Source: Dipylidium caninum
Lineage: Eukaryota; Platyhelminthes; Cestoda; Cyclophyllidea; Dipylidiidae
Reading direction: 5' to 3'
Assembly (NCBI GenBank): GCA_017562135.1
Contig: QEYB01000713.1
Location: 248,001-312,000, forward strand
Length of the DNA: 64,000 nt
The notes beneath the pieces were generated by a model. It searched no databases. It worked only from the letters and a program-made list of their open reading frames with translations, and was not told the DNA's origin. Below are positions 37,391 through 47,575 of the stretch, piece by piece (within the stretch, counting starts at the first letter, position 1; every line of letters starts with the position of its first letter). A program made the position numbers and the translations under genes.

Positions 37391-39624
37391 GGAAGGGCAA
37401 GCGCAAGGGCAAGTGCAGGCGCTGATACCTCCTTGACGACGAGGACGAAGCAGTCAGGTGGACGTTCAAAGTCCTTCAGTTTGCGCTGCATGGAGAAATG
37501 TCGCATCAACTCTATCGTATCGCGTCTAAAGATCAACGAAACGGTCAGTTAGACTGGTGGAGTGCACCTCGGGAGGAGAGGATTTGCAGGGGTGAAGGCC
37601 AGTGTTGCCGTCAGCCCGTGGACTGCGACGTGACTGCCGCCCACCACGTGGCTGTGTGGTGTCTCAAACATGCGAGGGGCGAGAAAGTGGCGAAGTGGGC
37701 GACCAGCAGTGCAAACGACTCATATCCGAGCAGATCTTGACAGTAGCATCTCATTCGCCTTGCGTCGCCTTTACCTTCAGCCAGGTGAGGGGGTGCAAGG
37801 TTGACGGTTGGCAGACAGCAGGCAGTGAAAGCGCGATGGGCGACGAGAGGCGAGAGGCGCGAGAGTGCAGGCCAGTGGAGCAGCGCGATGGAGAAGTGGA
37901 GAGGAAGGTGGTCAGTGGAGTCGGTGGTGGAGGAAATGTCGTGGACTTTGGCAGGGAATTGGCGATGTCAGATGCTCCGCCAACTTCGCTGGCAATCGCC
38001 AGAGGACGAAGTAAAGCTGCCATGTCGGTGAATGAAAGAGGACAGGGTGGCACGTGATACGCAAAGGAGTTTTAGATTTGAGGGCACAGCTCCATTCATC
38101 CACCGATTAATTGGCGAGGAGAAGAGAGTTGAGGTGTGAGGAGCTGCCAGGTGGTCGGGCGTCGCCCGAAACGGAGGCCGGTGGGAGTGCGTGCACTTCT
38201 GCCTCTCCTGTCAATCACGCTGATGAGATAAGCTGCGTCGAATGAGCGTGTTGCAGATCAGAGGCGATGAATGGAAGGTGAGGGAGGCGAGGGAGGCGAG
38301 GGAGGCGAGGGAGGGAGGCAGGGAGAGTTGAAGGAGGGTTGAAAGGAGGGAGGTTGGGATGGTGGGAGAGAGAGTGAGAGAGAGTGAGAGGAGGGAGGGA
38401 GGGAGGAGAACGCCCATGGTCAGGGCAAAACCACGTTGACGACGAAAGAGGACGGGGAGGAGATGCGGGGTGATAAGCAGGGAGGGGAGAGGGGAAGGGC
38501 GGGGGAAACGCAGAGCTGACTACGGAATAAAGGGCTGACCACGTTATCAGATAATTTACGACGCTTGTGGCAATGGCCACTCCGGTCGCCGCAGAACTCC
38601 CTTCCACCACACCACGTGGCCACGAAGGTCCACATGCATCGCGTGAGGTGTGGTGTTTGAAGCCTCCTCTCCTCCGCCTTCTCGCATTCCACATTCGGTG
38701 GCACGTGGATGGCGGAGATGACGTAGTTCCGCTTGGCGAGACCGGTTGGACGGTCGGAAGGCGAATTGGTTCCACTGATGTGGAGGAGTCAAAGCAGCGA
38801 AGGAGGCGCGTACGGGCAGGAGGTGGAGTGCGTCTGGGTGGGTGGTGGTGGTTGGCGGGAGGCGGATTCTTGCAGGTGGGTGTTGATGGGTGTGGAGGAG
38901 AAGGGGACCAGACTGCGTTTTCAGGCCATTCCCTGCAGACAGTCTGCCAGTGAAGCGGAATCAAACGACTTGTAGACCCTGCATCCGGCCACATTCTGTC
39001 GAATGTTGACAGTTCTACCATCAAAGGGCGCATTTCTCTTCCTCTGGTGTGTGCTCAGCCATTTCACCGAGAATCAACTTGTTTTTCACGAACTCAACAA
39101 ACGAGTGGTTGTGGCAATCTCGTTGGCAGCCATGCCGTCTGCGTTGAAGGAGGGCGTTGAAAGGAGGCGTTGAAGGACAACGTGTGTGGACAATGAACGA
39201 GGCGAGGAAGCGACTTTCGTCTACTCGCTGCTGCCTCACCTCAGTCAATGGACACACTGGAGGGTGGAGAGGAGAGAGAGAGGCGAGGCGAGGCGAGGCG
39301 AGGCGAGGCGAGGAGAGGCGAGGAGAGGAGAAGAGAGGATGAAGTGAAGTTGGCAGACGAAGTGTCTGTCCATTTGTCGCCTCCGTTGGCGTGAGGTCGG
39401 CACAGTCGGCGCATCCCGGTGATAAATCCCAAACTGTCGAAGTTAGAGTGAAGGGCAAGTTGTCTTCGCTGCGAGTGTCTCCGCTGCGTCCGATGAGCCG
39501 ACCACGGGTGGTGGGTGCTCGACATCTCCACGCGGTTCGTCCTCGTGGCCAACGCAGAGGAGTTGAACTGCCCATCTACTCGCTGGCAGCGTCTGCGCGA
39601 GTGAGGATGGACGTGGAGGAACGA

Positions 39625-40268
39625 CACTGTGGATATATGACCTGGCAGTCGTGATTGTTGCTGGAATTTTTGGAGACGCAGTTGCTTGTGAAGCCCAAAG
39701 TGGCGGTCATGTTTAGGTGTTGTGAAGCAGGGATGACAGAATGCAAGCTAAGAAGGAGAGATGGAGAGGAATGAGGACATGAGCGGTGCTGTGAGGAGCT
39801 GGAAGAGTCACGCGGAGACGGAGGATGTGGAAAGAGAAGAGAATATGGCGAGGGAGGTTAGAGAAGAGGGATTTTAGCGTGTGAAGCTAGCGAGCTGATC
39901 GAGTGGCATTGCGAGCACTCGCGTCTCCCGATGCGGCAGTACGTTTCTCCCTCTACCTCGTCTTCCACTCCACCACTTCGTGTTTCTCTTGCACGTCTAC
40001 GAGTGGCCAAACAGTCCATGTACAACACGCATCTTGCCGTGTATTCGAGCGACATTTCAACGTTTTGGACGCATAGTCTCACTCCAACAGCAGCGACCGA
40101 GAGTGATGGAGGATCAAGGGCAGTTCGGAGCGTGTGGGATATTAGCATCCAGCATGGGGATATGACTGAATTGCCCTGAATGGGGCACCAGACCATTCGG
40201 GCATTATTGAGCTGTCCAGTCCAATCCACAGGCTGCCACAGGTGGCCATCCACAGAAATGGGGCAAAT
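39625..40268 (-). other. A'-specific segment replacing DNase exons 3-4
   Basis: Arm A holds 1.2 kb at this point (26,270-27,490) and arm A' holds about 640 bp of unrelated sequence. The breakpoints are near CTCTCATG.AAAAA on one side and TCCTCCACGTCC on the other. A minus-strand frame (39,858-40,406) is open but unrecognised. No terminal repeats or target-site duplication were identified, so insertion of a mobile element is unproven. Confidence 0.6.
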
Positions 40269-41749
40269 TTTTCCATGAGAGGAAAGCACGGTAGTGAGAA
40301 GTGGGAGGCAACGGTGGAGGCTCACAAATGGGTGACGGGTGACTTTGGGACCTGTTGCCTGCGTTGCCACGAGCCATTCTTCACTCCATGTGGTCAGTCG
40401 ACTCATGTGTTTGCCAAAGAAGCAAAATCAGAGGCAGGAGCTGAAGCTGAAGCTGAAGCCCGAAGCCCCCCCCCCCCCCTCCCACCAACACCTGTAAATG
40501 GCAGACACACTCACGCGGAATGCGCGTTGACGGCGTTGAGGAGTCTTGTGAAGGCTCGTCCCGAACCATCCTTATCTCCTCCACCACCACGACGTCGTAA
40601 CGGCTGACAACCTGTCAAGGCCTAATGAGAAAACGTGTGTGTGTGGCGAGAACTACTTGACTGAGAAGCCTCATGACGTGGGGGGTGCTGCGCTTTCCTC
40701 TGTCCGTAAAATTTGCACGTTGAAGGCGGCCACCTTGACGGTCTGCTGGGAGGCGTGGAAGAGGGTGAAGAGAAGCAGGAGCGACAGACCCGAGAGTGGA
40801 CGCATGCGGAGACTGGAGTAGAGTGAGAGACTGGCGCTGCGCTCCCACTAAATAGGCGCGCACAGCGGGACATAACGTACGTGCCGAAGTATGATTGGCT
40901 GTTGGGACGGCACTTCCTCGGCGCAACCCTTGAAAGTCACCGCTGCTCAGTATACTTCCATTTCATCGCAAACAGCAGTCTCCTTTCGACTGTCGCGAAA
41001 ACTTGGAGGTGCTACTTTGGCGACATGTTAATTTGAACATCCAAGGTGGGGGTGACATTGGATGAGCACTCTGAGTACTTCCAAAGACCTGCCGACAAAA
41101 TTTTGACTGTCACGATACGAGAAAATGTCTGTTTGCCAATGATTTGGTGCATGGGAACCTTATAAGGGCGGAGTAAAAAGGTGGACAAACTCTCCGGACA
41201 CTGTCCAGAAGGTTACATATCTCGACGGTGGGCGGCGATGACGGTGAATAAGAGGGAATGGAAGGAGCGCTGAGCATAAGCGGGCGGAAAATAAGGATGG
41301 ACTTCGTAGTTTAGGCAGCGGCAAACGGTGTATCGACAGGCGGACATTTGAACCTCACCGCTACAGCAAGAGGAGGTTGTTTGTTGTCGGGAGGGTGAAG
41401 GAGACAAAGAGGGATGGGGAAGGGTGGGAGAGTGGCGAATGAAGCGCCTGTATTGAGGAAAGTGAGGACGAGGAAATGCAGACAAGGTTGGTCAATCGCG
41501 TTTTTCGTCCTCTGGAGGGTGCACTGTGGTCTGAGGTGCCCATCAAACCACTTCACAGGGTGAATTGACCTTGGAGCATTTCTTGTGAATAAGATCTTGG
41601 CAGTATCGTGGAAGGCAGGTGGGTTGGTCCACTGTGTCATGGGCGTCAGTCTTCGGAAAGCGCAATCCTGTCCGATGGACCGTGACCCCCCTCACGGAGA
41701 CACGTCGGACAGTCGAAAACCGCCTCTTCACTTTTTTCTATTCCCAAAA

Positions 41750-42430
41750 CACGTTATCGTAAAAGGCAAGTCGACCCACAGTGAAATGTCTGCGCATACA
41801 TTAGAGGGCGGAACGCGTCCATCAAAGGACGTGTTTCTCCAGACGAGGTCACATGACCGGATGTTGCATCTCTTCTGCGTCAGTTTCTGCTTCACTGGCA
41901 GACTATCTCCAGGGAATGGCCTGCAACGCGGTCTGCTCCCCTTCTTACCCACATCCAACAACGTCTACCCGCGAGACTCTGCCTCTTGACTGTCCGCGCC
42001 TCCTTCACTGCTCTGACGCCTCCACGTCATTCCCCCAACCGCCTTCCGACAGTCCAACTTGCCTCGACAAGCGGAACTACGTCATCTCCGCCATCCACGT
42101 GCCACCGAATGTGGAATGCGAGAAGGCGGAGGAGAGGAGGCTTCAAACACCACACCTCACGTGGTGCATGAGGACCTTCGTGGCCACGTGGTGTGGTGAG
42201 AGAGTTCTGCGGCGGACCGGAGTCGCCATTGCCACAAGCGTCGTAATAAATTATCTGATAACGTGGTCAGCCCTTTATTCTCGTCGTCAGCTCTGCGTTT
42301 CCCCCGCCCTCGCCTCCCCCCTTGGCCTCCTCCCAAAGACCCGGGTCAGTTCACGGAGCTCTTACCGCTCCCCATCTCATCCACGTCCCCTTTTGTCATC
42401 TGCGTGGTTTTGTCCTGGTCGAGGAGAGAC
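41750..42430 (+). repeat. Third copy of an intronic block of the DNase locus (block C)
   Basis: This segment resembles about 27,980-28,650 of arm A in the same orientation, and therefore arm A' in the opposite one. It is more diverged at its left end, where AAAGGCAAGTCGACCCACAG matches AAAAGCAAGTTGATTCTCGG. The core at 42,070-42,310 is nearly identical, for example GGAACTACGTCATCTCCGCC and TTATCTGATAACGTGG. It contains no DNase exon. Open frames across it shift between copies, so it is probably not protein-coding. Confidence 0.85.
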
Positions 42431-43027
42431 CTCTGAGTGTGGAATGAAAACCCGGTGCTTGGTGTTTTAGTAGAACCTGCTCTCTTACCTCTACATCTAC
42501 TCCATAGCCCGAAACGTGTTCCTTCAATGCGCCAATGTCGTAACCACGCGAGTCGCAGTTCTCACTGACCAACTGGCCGGTTCTGTCAAATTTTCTGCAT
42601 CCTCGACCGTTTTCTGTGTGTTCCATCATTATTTGGTGATTGTCTAAAACCATGAACATTACAGCAAGATGTTATGATTTTTGTTCGTCTCAAGCCTGGT
42701 CCTGCTTCTATTTCGACCGGATCGTGGACTTCCGCTTCTAGTAATGCCCGACAGAATTCCCCGAGGTGCGGCCTGAGAGTCTGCGCTTCTGTGGTAGCCA
42801 AATGCCCCGACAGGTAGGCATTTTGTGGACCGAGGGTACCTTAACCCTCCCACTGTCTGTGGGGAGGAGGAAGGGGATGCTTCTACCACTACAAGTCAGA
42901 CATTTACCAACCCCGCACATTTATTTACAATATACTCACTAAAGCAAAAGTAGAGGAATCTTGTCAAGAAAAATAGTTGGACCAAAAATCATCTTCTCCG
43001 CTCCTCTGAGGCCCGAGTGAGCCCTTG
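42431..43027. other. Spacer between block C and the GPCR
   Basis: About 600 bp with no recognised gene. It is downstream of the minus-strand GPCR and probably holds its 3' UTR. TTTATT at about 42,920-42,926 is a possible minus-strand poly(A) signal. Confidence 0.4.
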
Positions 43028-44036
43028 TTACTTCTTCGGCCGCGGAACAACGATTCGACCAGAATGCCTCCGATACCTCTTACTCTGGACGATGTAGATA
43101 AAGAAATTTGCGGTGGAGTTGACGATGGAGAAGAGGTTGGCGAAACCCGAAATCACACTCGATATGGCATTAATGGAGTCATCATTAATTTCATTTAACA
43201 TCACGTAGGTCTTTAAAATTTCAGCAGGTATTGACGGCAGTGAGGTGACAACGAAGACAATCAAGGCGTTCCTTAAAATTGTCACAATTTTTGGCCGATT
43301 GTCGGCCACATTTGCCACTGAAGCACTTGTCGCCGTGTCCGAGAATTTCATGTGCATCACATCGGCGACAGTGCGAGTGGTGAGGAGGGAGAGGACGAGC
43401 ATCAGGATGAGCGGCAGCACATTGAGGCCCAGGAGGTCCATGAAGGCGTGGAGGAGTCGCAAGAATTTAAGTCACGCGACACTGCGACGGATGGTGTATT
43501 CAAAATGGCCACGTAGAGGATGTCGGGGAGTCGGCATATCACAGCACTTGCCGCGGTACAAATCACAATGATTCGAACGCGAGTAAGACTCCAGAGAATT
43601 TTTAAATTTCACAGGTTTATGAAAGAAGAGGAAGCGTTCAACAGTCATGACAATGAGAAGCCAATTGCGAAAATATCTCAAAGAGGTTGAAACCGTAGTG
43701 GAGGAGGGCGAAGAGGATGTCATTTTCAGTCGCTCTGGTTACTTGTAAGAGACAGAAGATGAGCATGAAGATCAGGTAGCCGCCGTCGGCGACTGCTATG
43801 CTGGAGAGGATGAAACGAGTGCTGATGAAGGTCTGTGAGTCGCGCATGAAGAGGACGAGGGTGAGGAGGCTCGACGCGATACCCACAAGCATGGCGGGAC
43901 AGCCGATGTAGAAGAGGAGGATCTGGTTGATGAATCTACTCAGGCTTGCCTCGAAGCCCATGATGCTGGCGGAGTGGGCAAATGATGGGACAACGGTGAT
44001 GGGCTGCAAAGGCTGCTCAGCAAAGTGGCCTCCCAT
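43028..44036 (-). CDS. FMRFamide-receptor-like rhodopsin-family GPCR
   Basis: This is a seven-transmembrane receptor, probably for an amidated neuropeptide, acting at the plasma membrane of nerve or muscle. It is intronless, about 336 codons. The start chosen is ATG at 44,036; the frame runs upstream only to a GTG. TM1 includes FYIGCPAMLVGIASSLLTLV; TM2 has SSIAVADGGYLIFML (the LAxAD motif); TM3 ends MTVERFLFF, an ERF variant of DRY; TM4 has VRIIVICTAASAVI; TM5 LPLILMLVLSLL; TM6 ends VVTSLPSIPAEI; TM7 has NSTANFFIYIV, matching the NSxxNFxIY of peptide receptors; the tail is short and basic. Three single-base frame changes separate these parts: one base too many at 43,670-43,673 and at 43,585-43,586, and one too few near 43,467. 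All seven helices survive, so these look like sequence errors or very recent decay. It lies between two fragments of the DNase duplication. Confidence 0.75.
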
Positions 44037-45247
44037 TGGTCTCCTCCGTGACCACTCAGGGCTGAGTGAAAATATGCGGAATTTTTGATTTTGCAGTGGA
44101 TTTACCACGCCTAGGGGAGGCGCCCTGTTGTTTTTTCAGAATTATTCTGTATTTCTTCCCTTTAAACACGCCGTCCACGTTGTCAGGCGGCAGGGAGGCC
44201 AAAACGGTTGAGGAGGGCTGGAAATGCGCCTGACGGGGGCGCCGTCAGCTGCGAAAGACAACGGGCGTAACATTTGCGGAGGCGAGGAGGGCGGGGGGGA
44301 TGACTTAGGGGATCCCCAGAGAAAACTGGATTAAATCCTCTCCACGGAAGCAGATGCCGAAGGTCACCGCGAGGGTGTCAAGTCGACGAACTCGAGACAC
44401 GAATACACTGACTGGCGTCTATATTGTCATATTCTAAGTGCAAATTACCCTGTCTTTCAACAGAAAACAGTCCAACAAAGTCAAATGGCTCTGGTCGAGC
44501 TGACGGTGCACTGGAGGACTCCCTCAGGCGATAATACGAAAATCGGCGGCCTTTAACCCTCCGGCACACCTCACCGTCTTCGTTCTGTTAGGGCGAACGT
44601 CAAACGCCGGCTGCATTCAGATCTTCCGATGGGGTGAGCGGGTGCGGTGAATATCCACCTAAAGAAATGAGGTTATCCTCCACTCATTTAGCTTCCACAC
44701 AAGCGGGACCATTTCCGACGCCTTCAAGGTACGATAGGCTCCACGACGACAACCGGCGGAGAAGTGAAAAGGCAGTGCAAGAACATTCCGCAGAATCTCT
44801 GGAGTCTGGCTCAGCGGGCGGGTTTATTCACGCCTCAAGAGTCGGGCGCTCGACGCAGTCGTGGAGACGAGATGGCGAAGTCCTCCACTTGGTGCGGACG
44901 GTTTTTGGAAGTCAGGAAAATCCGCGAGGAGGTGGCGTATGCTTCGTGGGAAGAGAAATAGAAAGTGCAGAGTTCTGCCAAACAGGCCTGGTGCAAGAGG
45001 ATTGGACGAATTGTGCAAGATCTACCGAAAAGTTCTACTTATTTTCGGAATAAAACAAAATTGGATTTTTTTGCTTACTGTCAATAAACTTTATTAAATA
45101 ATACGACTGTCGTTATTATTAATGGCTTCTTGGCGGCGTAGTTTGAAATGGTTTGCTAGGTTTAATTAGAAAAAAAAGGCGAAAGATTTCACGGGAACGA
45201 AGTGACTACTGGACACATTAACCATTTCCCGAGGGAATGATAAAATT
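44037..45247. other. GPCR upstream region up to arm B'
   Basis: About 1.2 kb contains no recognised gene. A run of short open frames on the plus strand (44,634-45,097) is unassigned. The region should contain the GPCR promoter; no canonical element stands out. Similarity to arm B begins at 45,248. Confidence 0.4.
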
Positions 45248-45746
45248 TTGGTAGAGCGATCATCAAAACACTCCCCATTAAAATGCGCCCCCCAGTGCTT
45301 CCACCAGAACCGTCTCTCTCTGGTCGGAGTCAACAGTTTATTTGTTAACAAATGATCACCAAGAGACAAATGATAAAGTGGGGGGGGGGGGCACCTTTCC
45401 CCTCCTCGCCACGGCGGGGTAGGATTTTTTCGGTGTGATGCGCTAAAAGGGCGGTTCGCGAGGGAAAAAAAAGACGGAAAGTGGCAACGTGAAGGAGGGG
45501 AGGGAGGGGGGTGGGGCGGGGGCGGGGCGGGGGGGCGGGCTGGGCGGGAGGAGGGGGTGAAAGAGTTTGGCTAGTTGATCTCCACCTCCACGGGGTAGTG
45601 ATCACTCACTGCTTTAGCCTGAAAGGGAAAGGCGAACAGTTGCAGCCGAGTGAAGTGACGTCGTGACACACTCAGAGCTCGTCATGGGCATCGCGTGAAT
45701 GTTCTCTCCAACACTTGACAAAGCCCGCTTTTTGGCGGCGCATGAT

Positions 45747-45800
<54 letters not shown>

Positions 45801-45835
45801 AGGACGAGGACGAGAAGGAGAAGGAGAAGAAAGAA

Positions 45836-45866
<31 letters not shown>

Positions 45867-46972
45867 TGGCAGTAGTCCATGTAGCAATTGAGCGGCGAAC
45901 TCACCTGCCTCTGGTCCAAACCGAAGGCCTCTCGAAAGTTGAAGGGCTGTGCATTGGCAAGTCTCCCCACCAGCGTCTTCCCCTTCGCGATGATTCTGCA
46001 AGTTATGAAGAAGCACAGTGTGGTAGTGGAAGCACCGAAGAAGGCCTCCTTGCACGTCCACATGACGCCTTTGGTGCGGGCCCCCTGTGGCCCCGGTGGA
46101 CGATTAGTTGGCCAAGTGGAGGGCCAAGGTGTGGAAAGCCTTCGTGAGGCATGATTGAGCGAAGGCTGGTTGAGAAAGTGCCACGAGTCTCACCACCAGA
46201 ACCACCAGAAGCACCAGAAGCACCAGAAGCACCATAACCGCCGCAACGCCATGAATCACCGGAACTGGCGTCTGCAAGCCCAATTTGACAGTCTGCGGAG
46301 CCAAGTGAGCCTGTTTCCTGCCTCGCTCAACAAACACGCTCGCTCGCCCCTCCTTGGGGCGAAGTGGTTTGCAGGGGAAGCTGACATCCCGCCTCACCAC
46401 TCTCCAACACGTCTTATCGTCCGCGTGGTTGCGCAGTGGCAGTTGGACGCGGTTCAACCGCGTGGCCACCTCGGCATTCATCCACGCCAGCCCAGACGAA
46501 TGCGTCGCCGGCTGCTGTGAAGGAGGCGAGTGGAGTGGAATCGTGTTGTAGAGAACCATTGAAGACACACGACCACGTCGACCAGGCGTGTGGCTGAGAA
46601 AGTTGTGAGCATTTTTCGCATAAAGTAAAATGCAATTTATTCTTATCGCAAATAAACTTCACCAGATGATTTAAGTGCTCTCACCACTACTGACCTTTGG
46701 CCGGTGTGAGGGCAACTTGCGGGCGTCATTTCCGGCAAATGTTTCGCCTTTTGATGCGAAAAAATAGAACCAGTGACGGTTTGACATTCACCCCCATTTA
46801 TGCATTCTTGGCAACTCAAAGACCTTCGCAAGGACACAAACAAGTGACAGTGGGAGGATGCTGAGTCCGGGCAACCCGGGGATGCGACGGAATTCCCCAG
46901 CCTCGTTCTGCAATCCTATGACGAGTCGCCAAAGCGGCAAGTGGCCCGACATCATCATCATCATCGACGTCG

Positions 46973-47003
<31 letters not shown>

Positions 47004-47555
47004 GCAGTATGATGTCCTTCCTCCTTCTCGTAAAACCGTCGGCCTCTCTCCTTCGACTGCTGTCTTTAAATCGCCCATTTGCTGACATCCCAAAGCAGAT
47101 GATGCTTTCGTCCTCGAGTGCCCCATCATTCACATCACAACATTATCAAAGTCAGAGTTAAATTCGCCTTTGAGGTGGAAGGACGCAGTTCTCCGACCTC
47201 ACAATGTGCCCTTTTCCTCACCACTTTTGATGCCCAGCTGTCATCTGGCTGAAGAGGGACGCGATTTTGTTCCGAGTAGGCAGAGACGTGCACATGACAA
47301 CTCGACCACGCGAATTCTTCTCACTTCATTCATGCAGCGCAGTGGCACCGATTCTGTCTTCTCAATGTGGTGCCAAGTGGTCTGTTGAGTTGAATCGAGT
47401 CCGTCTGCTGCCTCCGATGCTTGTGGGAAAATGGTTTTCCTCCAACATGGTCTCAACGACATCGTCGTCGATGAAAGAGCGTCGCCCAGGAAGTGGCTTC
47501 TCCAAAGGATGGAAATAATCTGTTTCGAGTTTTTTAGCCATCTTCTGCATGTCTT
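45248..47555 (-). pseudogene. Inverted partial copy of the DNase I gene (arm B'; exons 8 and 9)
   Basis: This is the reverse complement of about 31,430-33,715. Exon 8 is at 45,995-45,905 and exon 9 at 45,618-45,571 (TAG). Exon 9 here has four C rather than five and reads AKAVSDHYPVEVEIN then stop, matching the usual SDHYPVEV end of DNase I enzymes; this is the frame the plus copy has lost. Both exons have good splice sites. There are no 5' exons upstream on the minus strand before the similarity ends at about 47,555, and arm A' lies downstream rather than upstream. The fragment is therefore not collinear with A' and cannot form one gene with it as assembled. Confidence 0.82.
45744..45870 (-). 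repeat. Microsatellite in inverted copy of DNase intron 8
   Basis: Plus strand shows (GAGGAC)n followed by (GAC)n/(ACG)n triplets. It corresponds to 33,106-33,212 but is longer, with one interruption (ACGAGAGGACG) not seen in the other arm. Confidence 0.88.
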
Positions 47556-47575
47556 TACATAAGATGACATTCACC
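47241..47575 (-). mobile_element. Degenerate mariner/Tc1-like transposase fragment, arm B' copy
   Basis: Same fragment as at 31,440-31,740. Here the open frame extends further upstream (KMAKKLETDYFHPLEKPLPG), which slightly strengthens the match to the mariner linker before GRPS. It breaks at the same place after HFPTS, as the other copy does. Confidence 0.45.

Larger units (their letters stand above)
36475..40870 (-). pseudogene. Inverted partial copy of the DNase I gene (arm A'; exons 1, 2, 5 and 6)
   Basis: This is the reverse complement of about 25,660-30,500. Exons on the minus strand: 1, 40,805-40,657; 2, 40,611-40,515; 5, 37,525-37,429; 6, 36,762-36,650. Exon 1 starts at an ATG giving MRPLSGLSLLLLFTLFHA, a better signal peptide than the plus copy's frame, but an extra T near the AAFNVQ codons and an extra C before the donor shift it twice. 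Exon 2 lacks one G after EEIR and exon 6 lacks one C at its start. Exon 5 is intact (RDTIELMRHFSM) and shows the correct frame of the plus copy. Exon 4 (Glu78) is replaced by unrelated sequence, and exon 7 (GDLNAD) is absent because homology ends at about 36,475. As assembled it cannot encode an active nuclease. Alternatives are a truncated duplicate, or an allelic fragment misplaced by assembly. Confidence 0.8.

Noticed and set aside
38215..39033. Longest open frame in the window (272 codons, minus strand)
   Set aside because: It is Pro/Ser-rich, runs over simple repeats in a DNase intron, and the same sequence in arm A (28.0-28.85 kb) is broken into different frames. Not conserved as protein.
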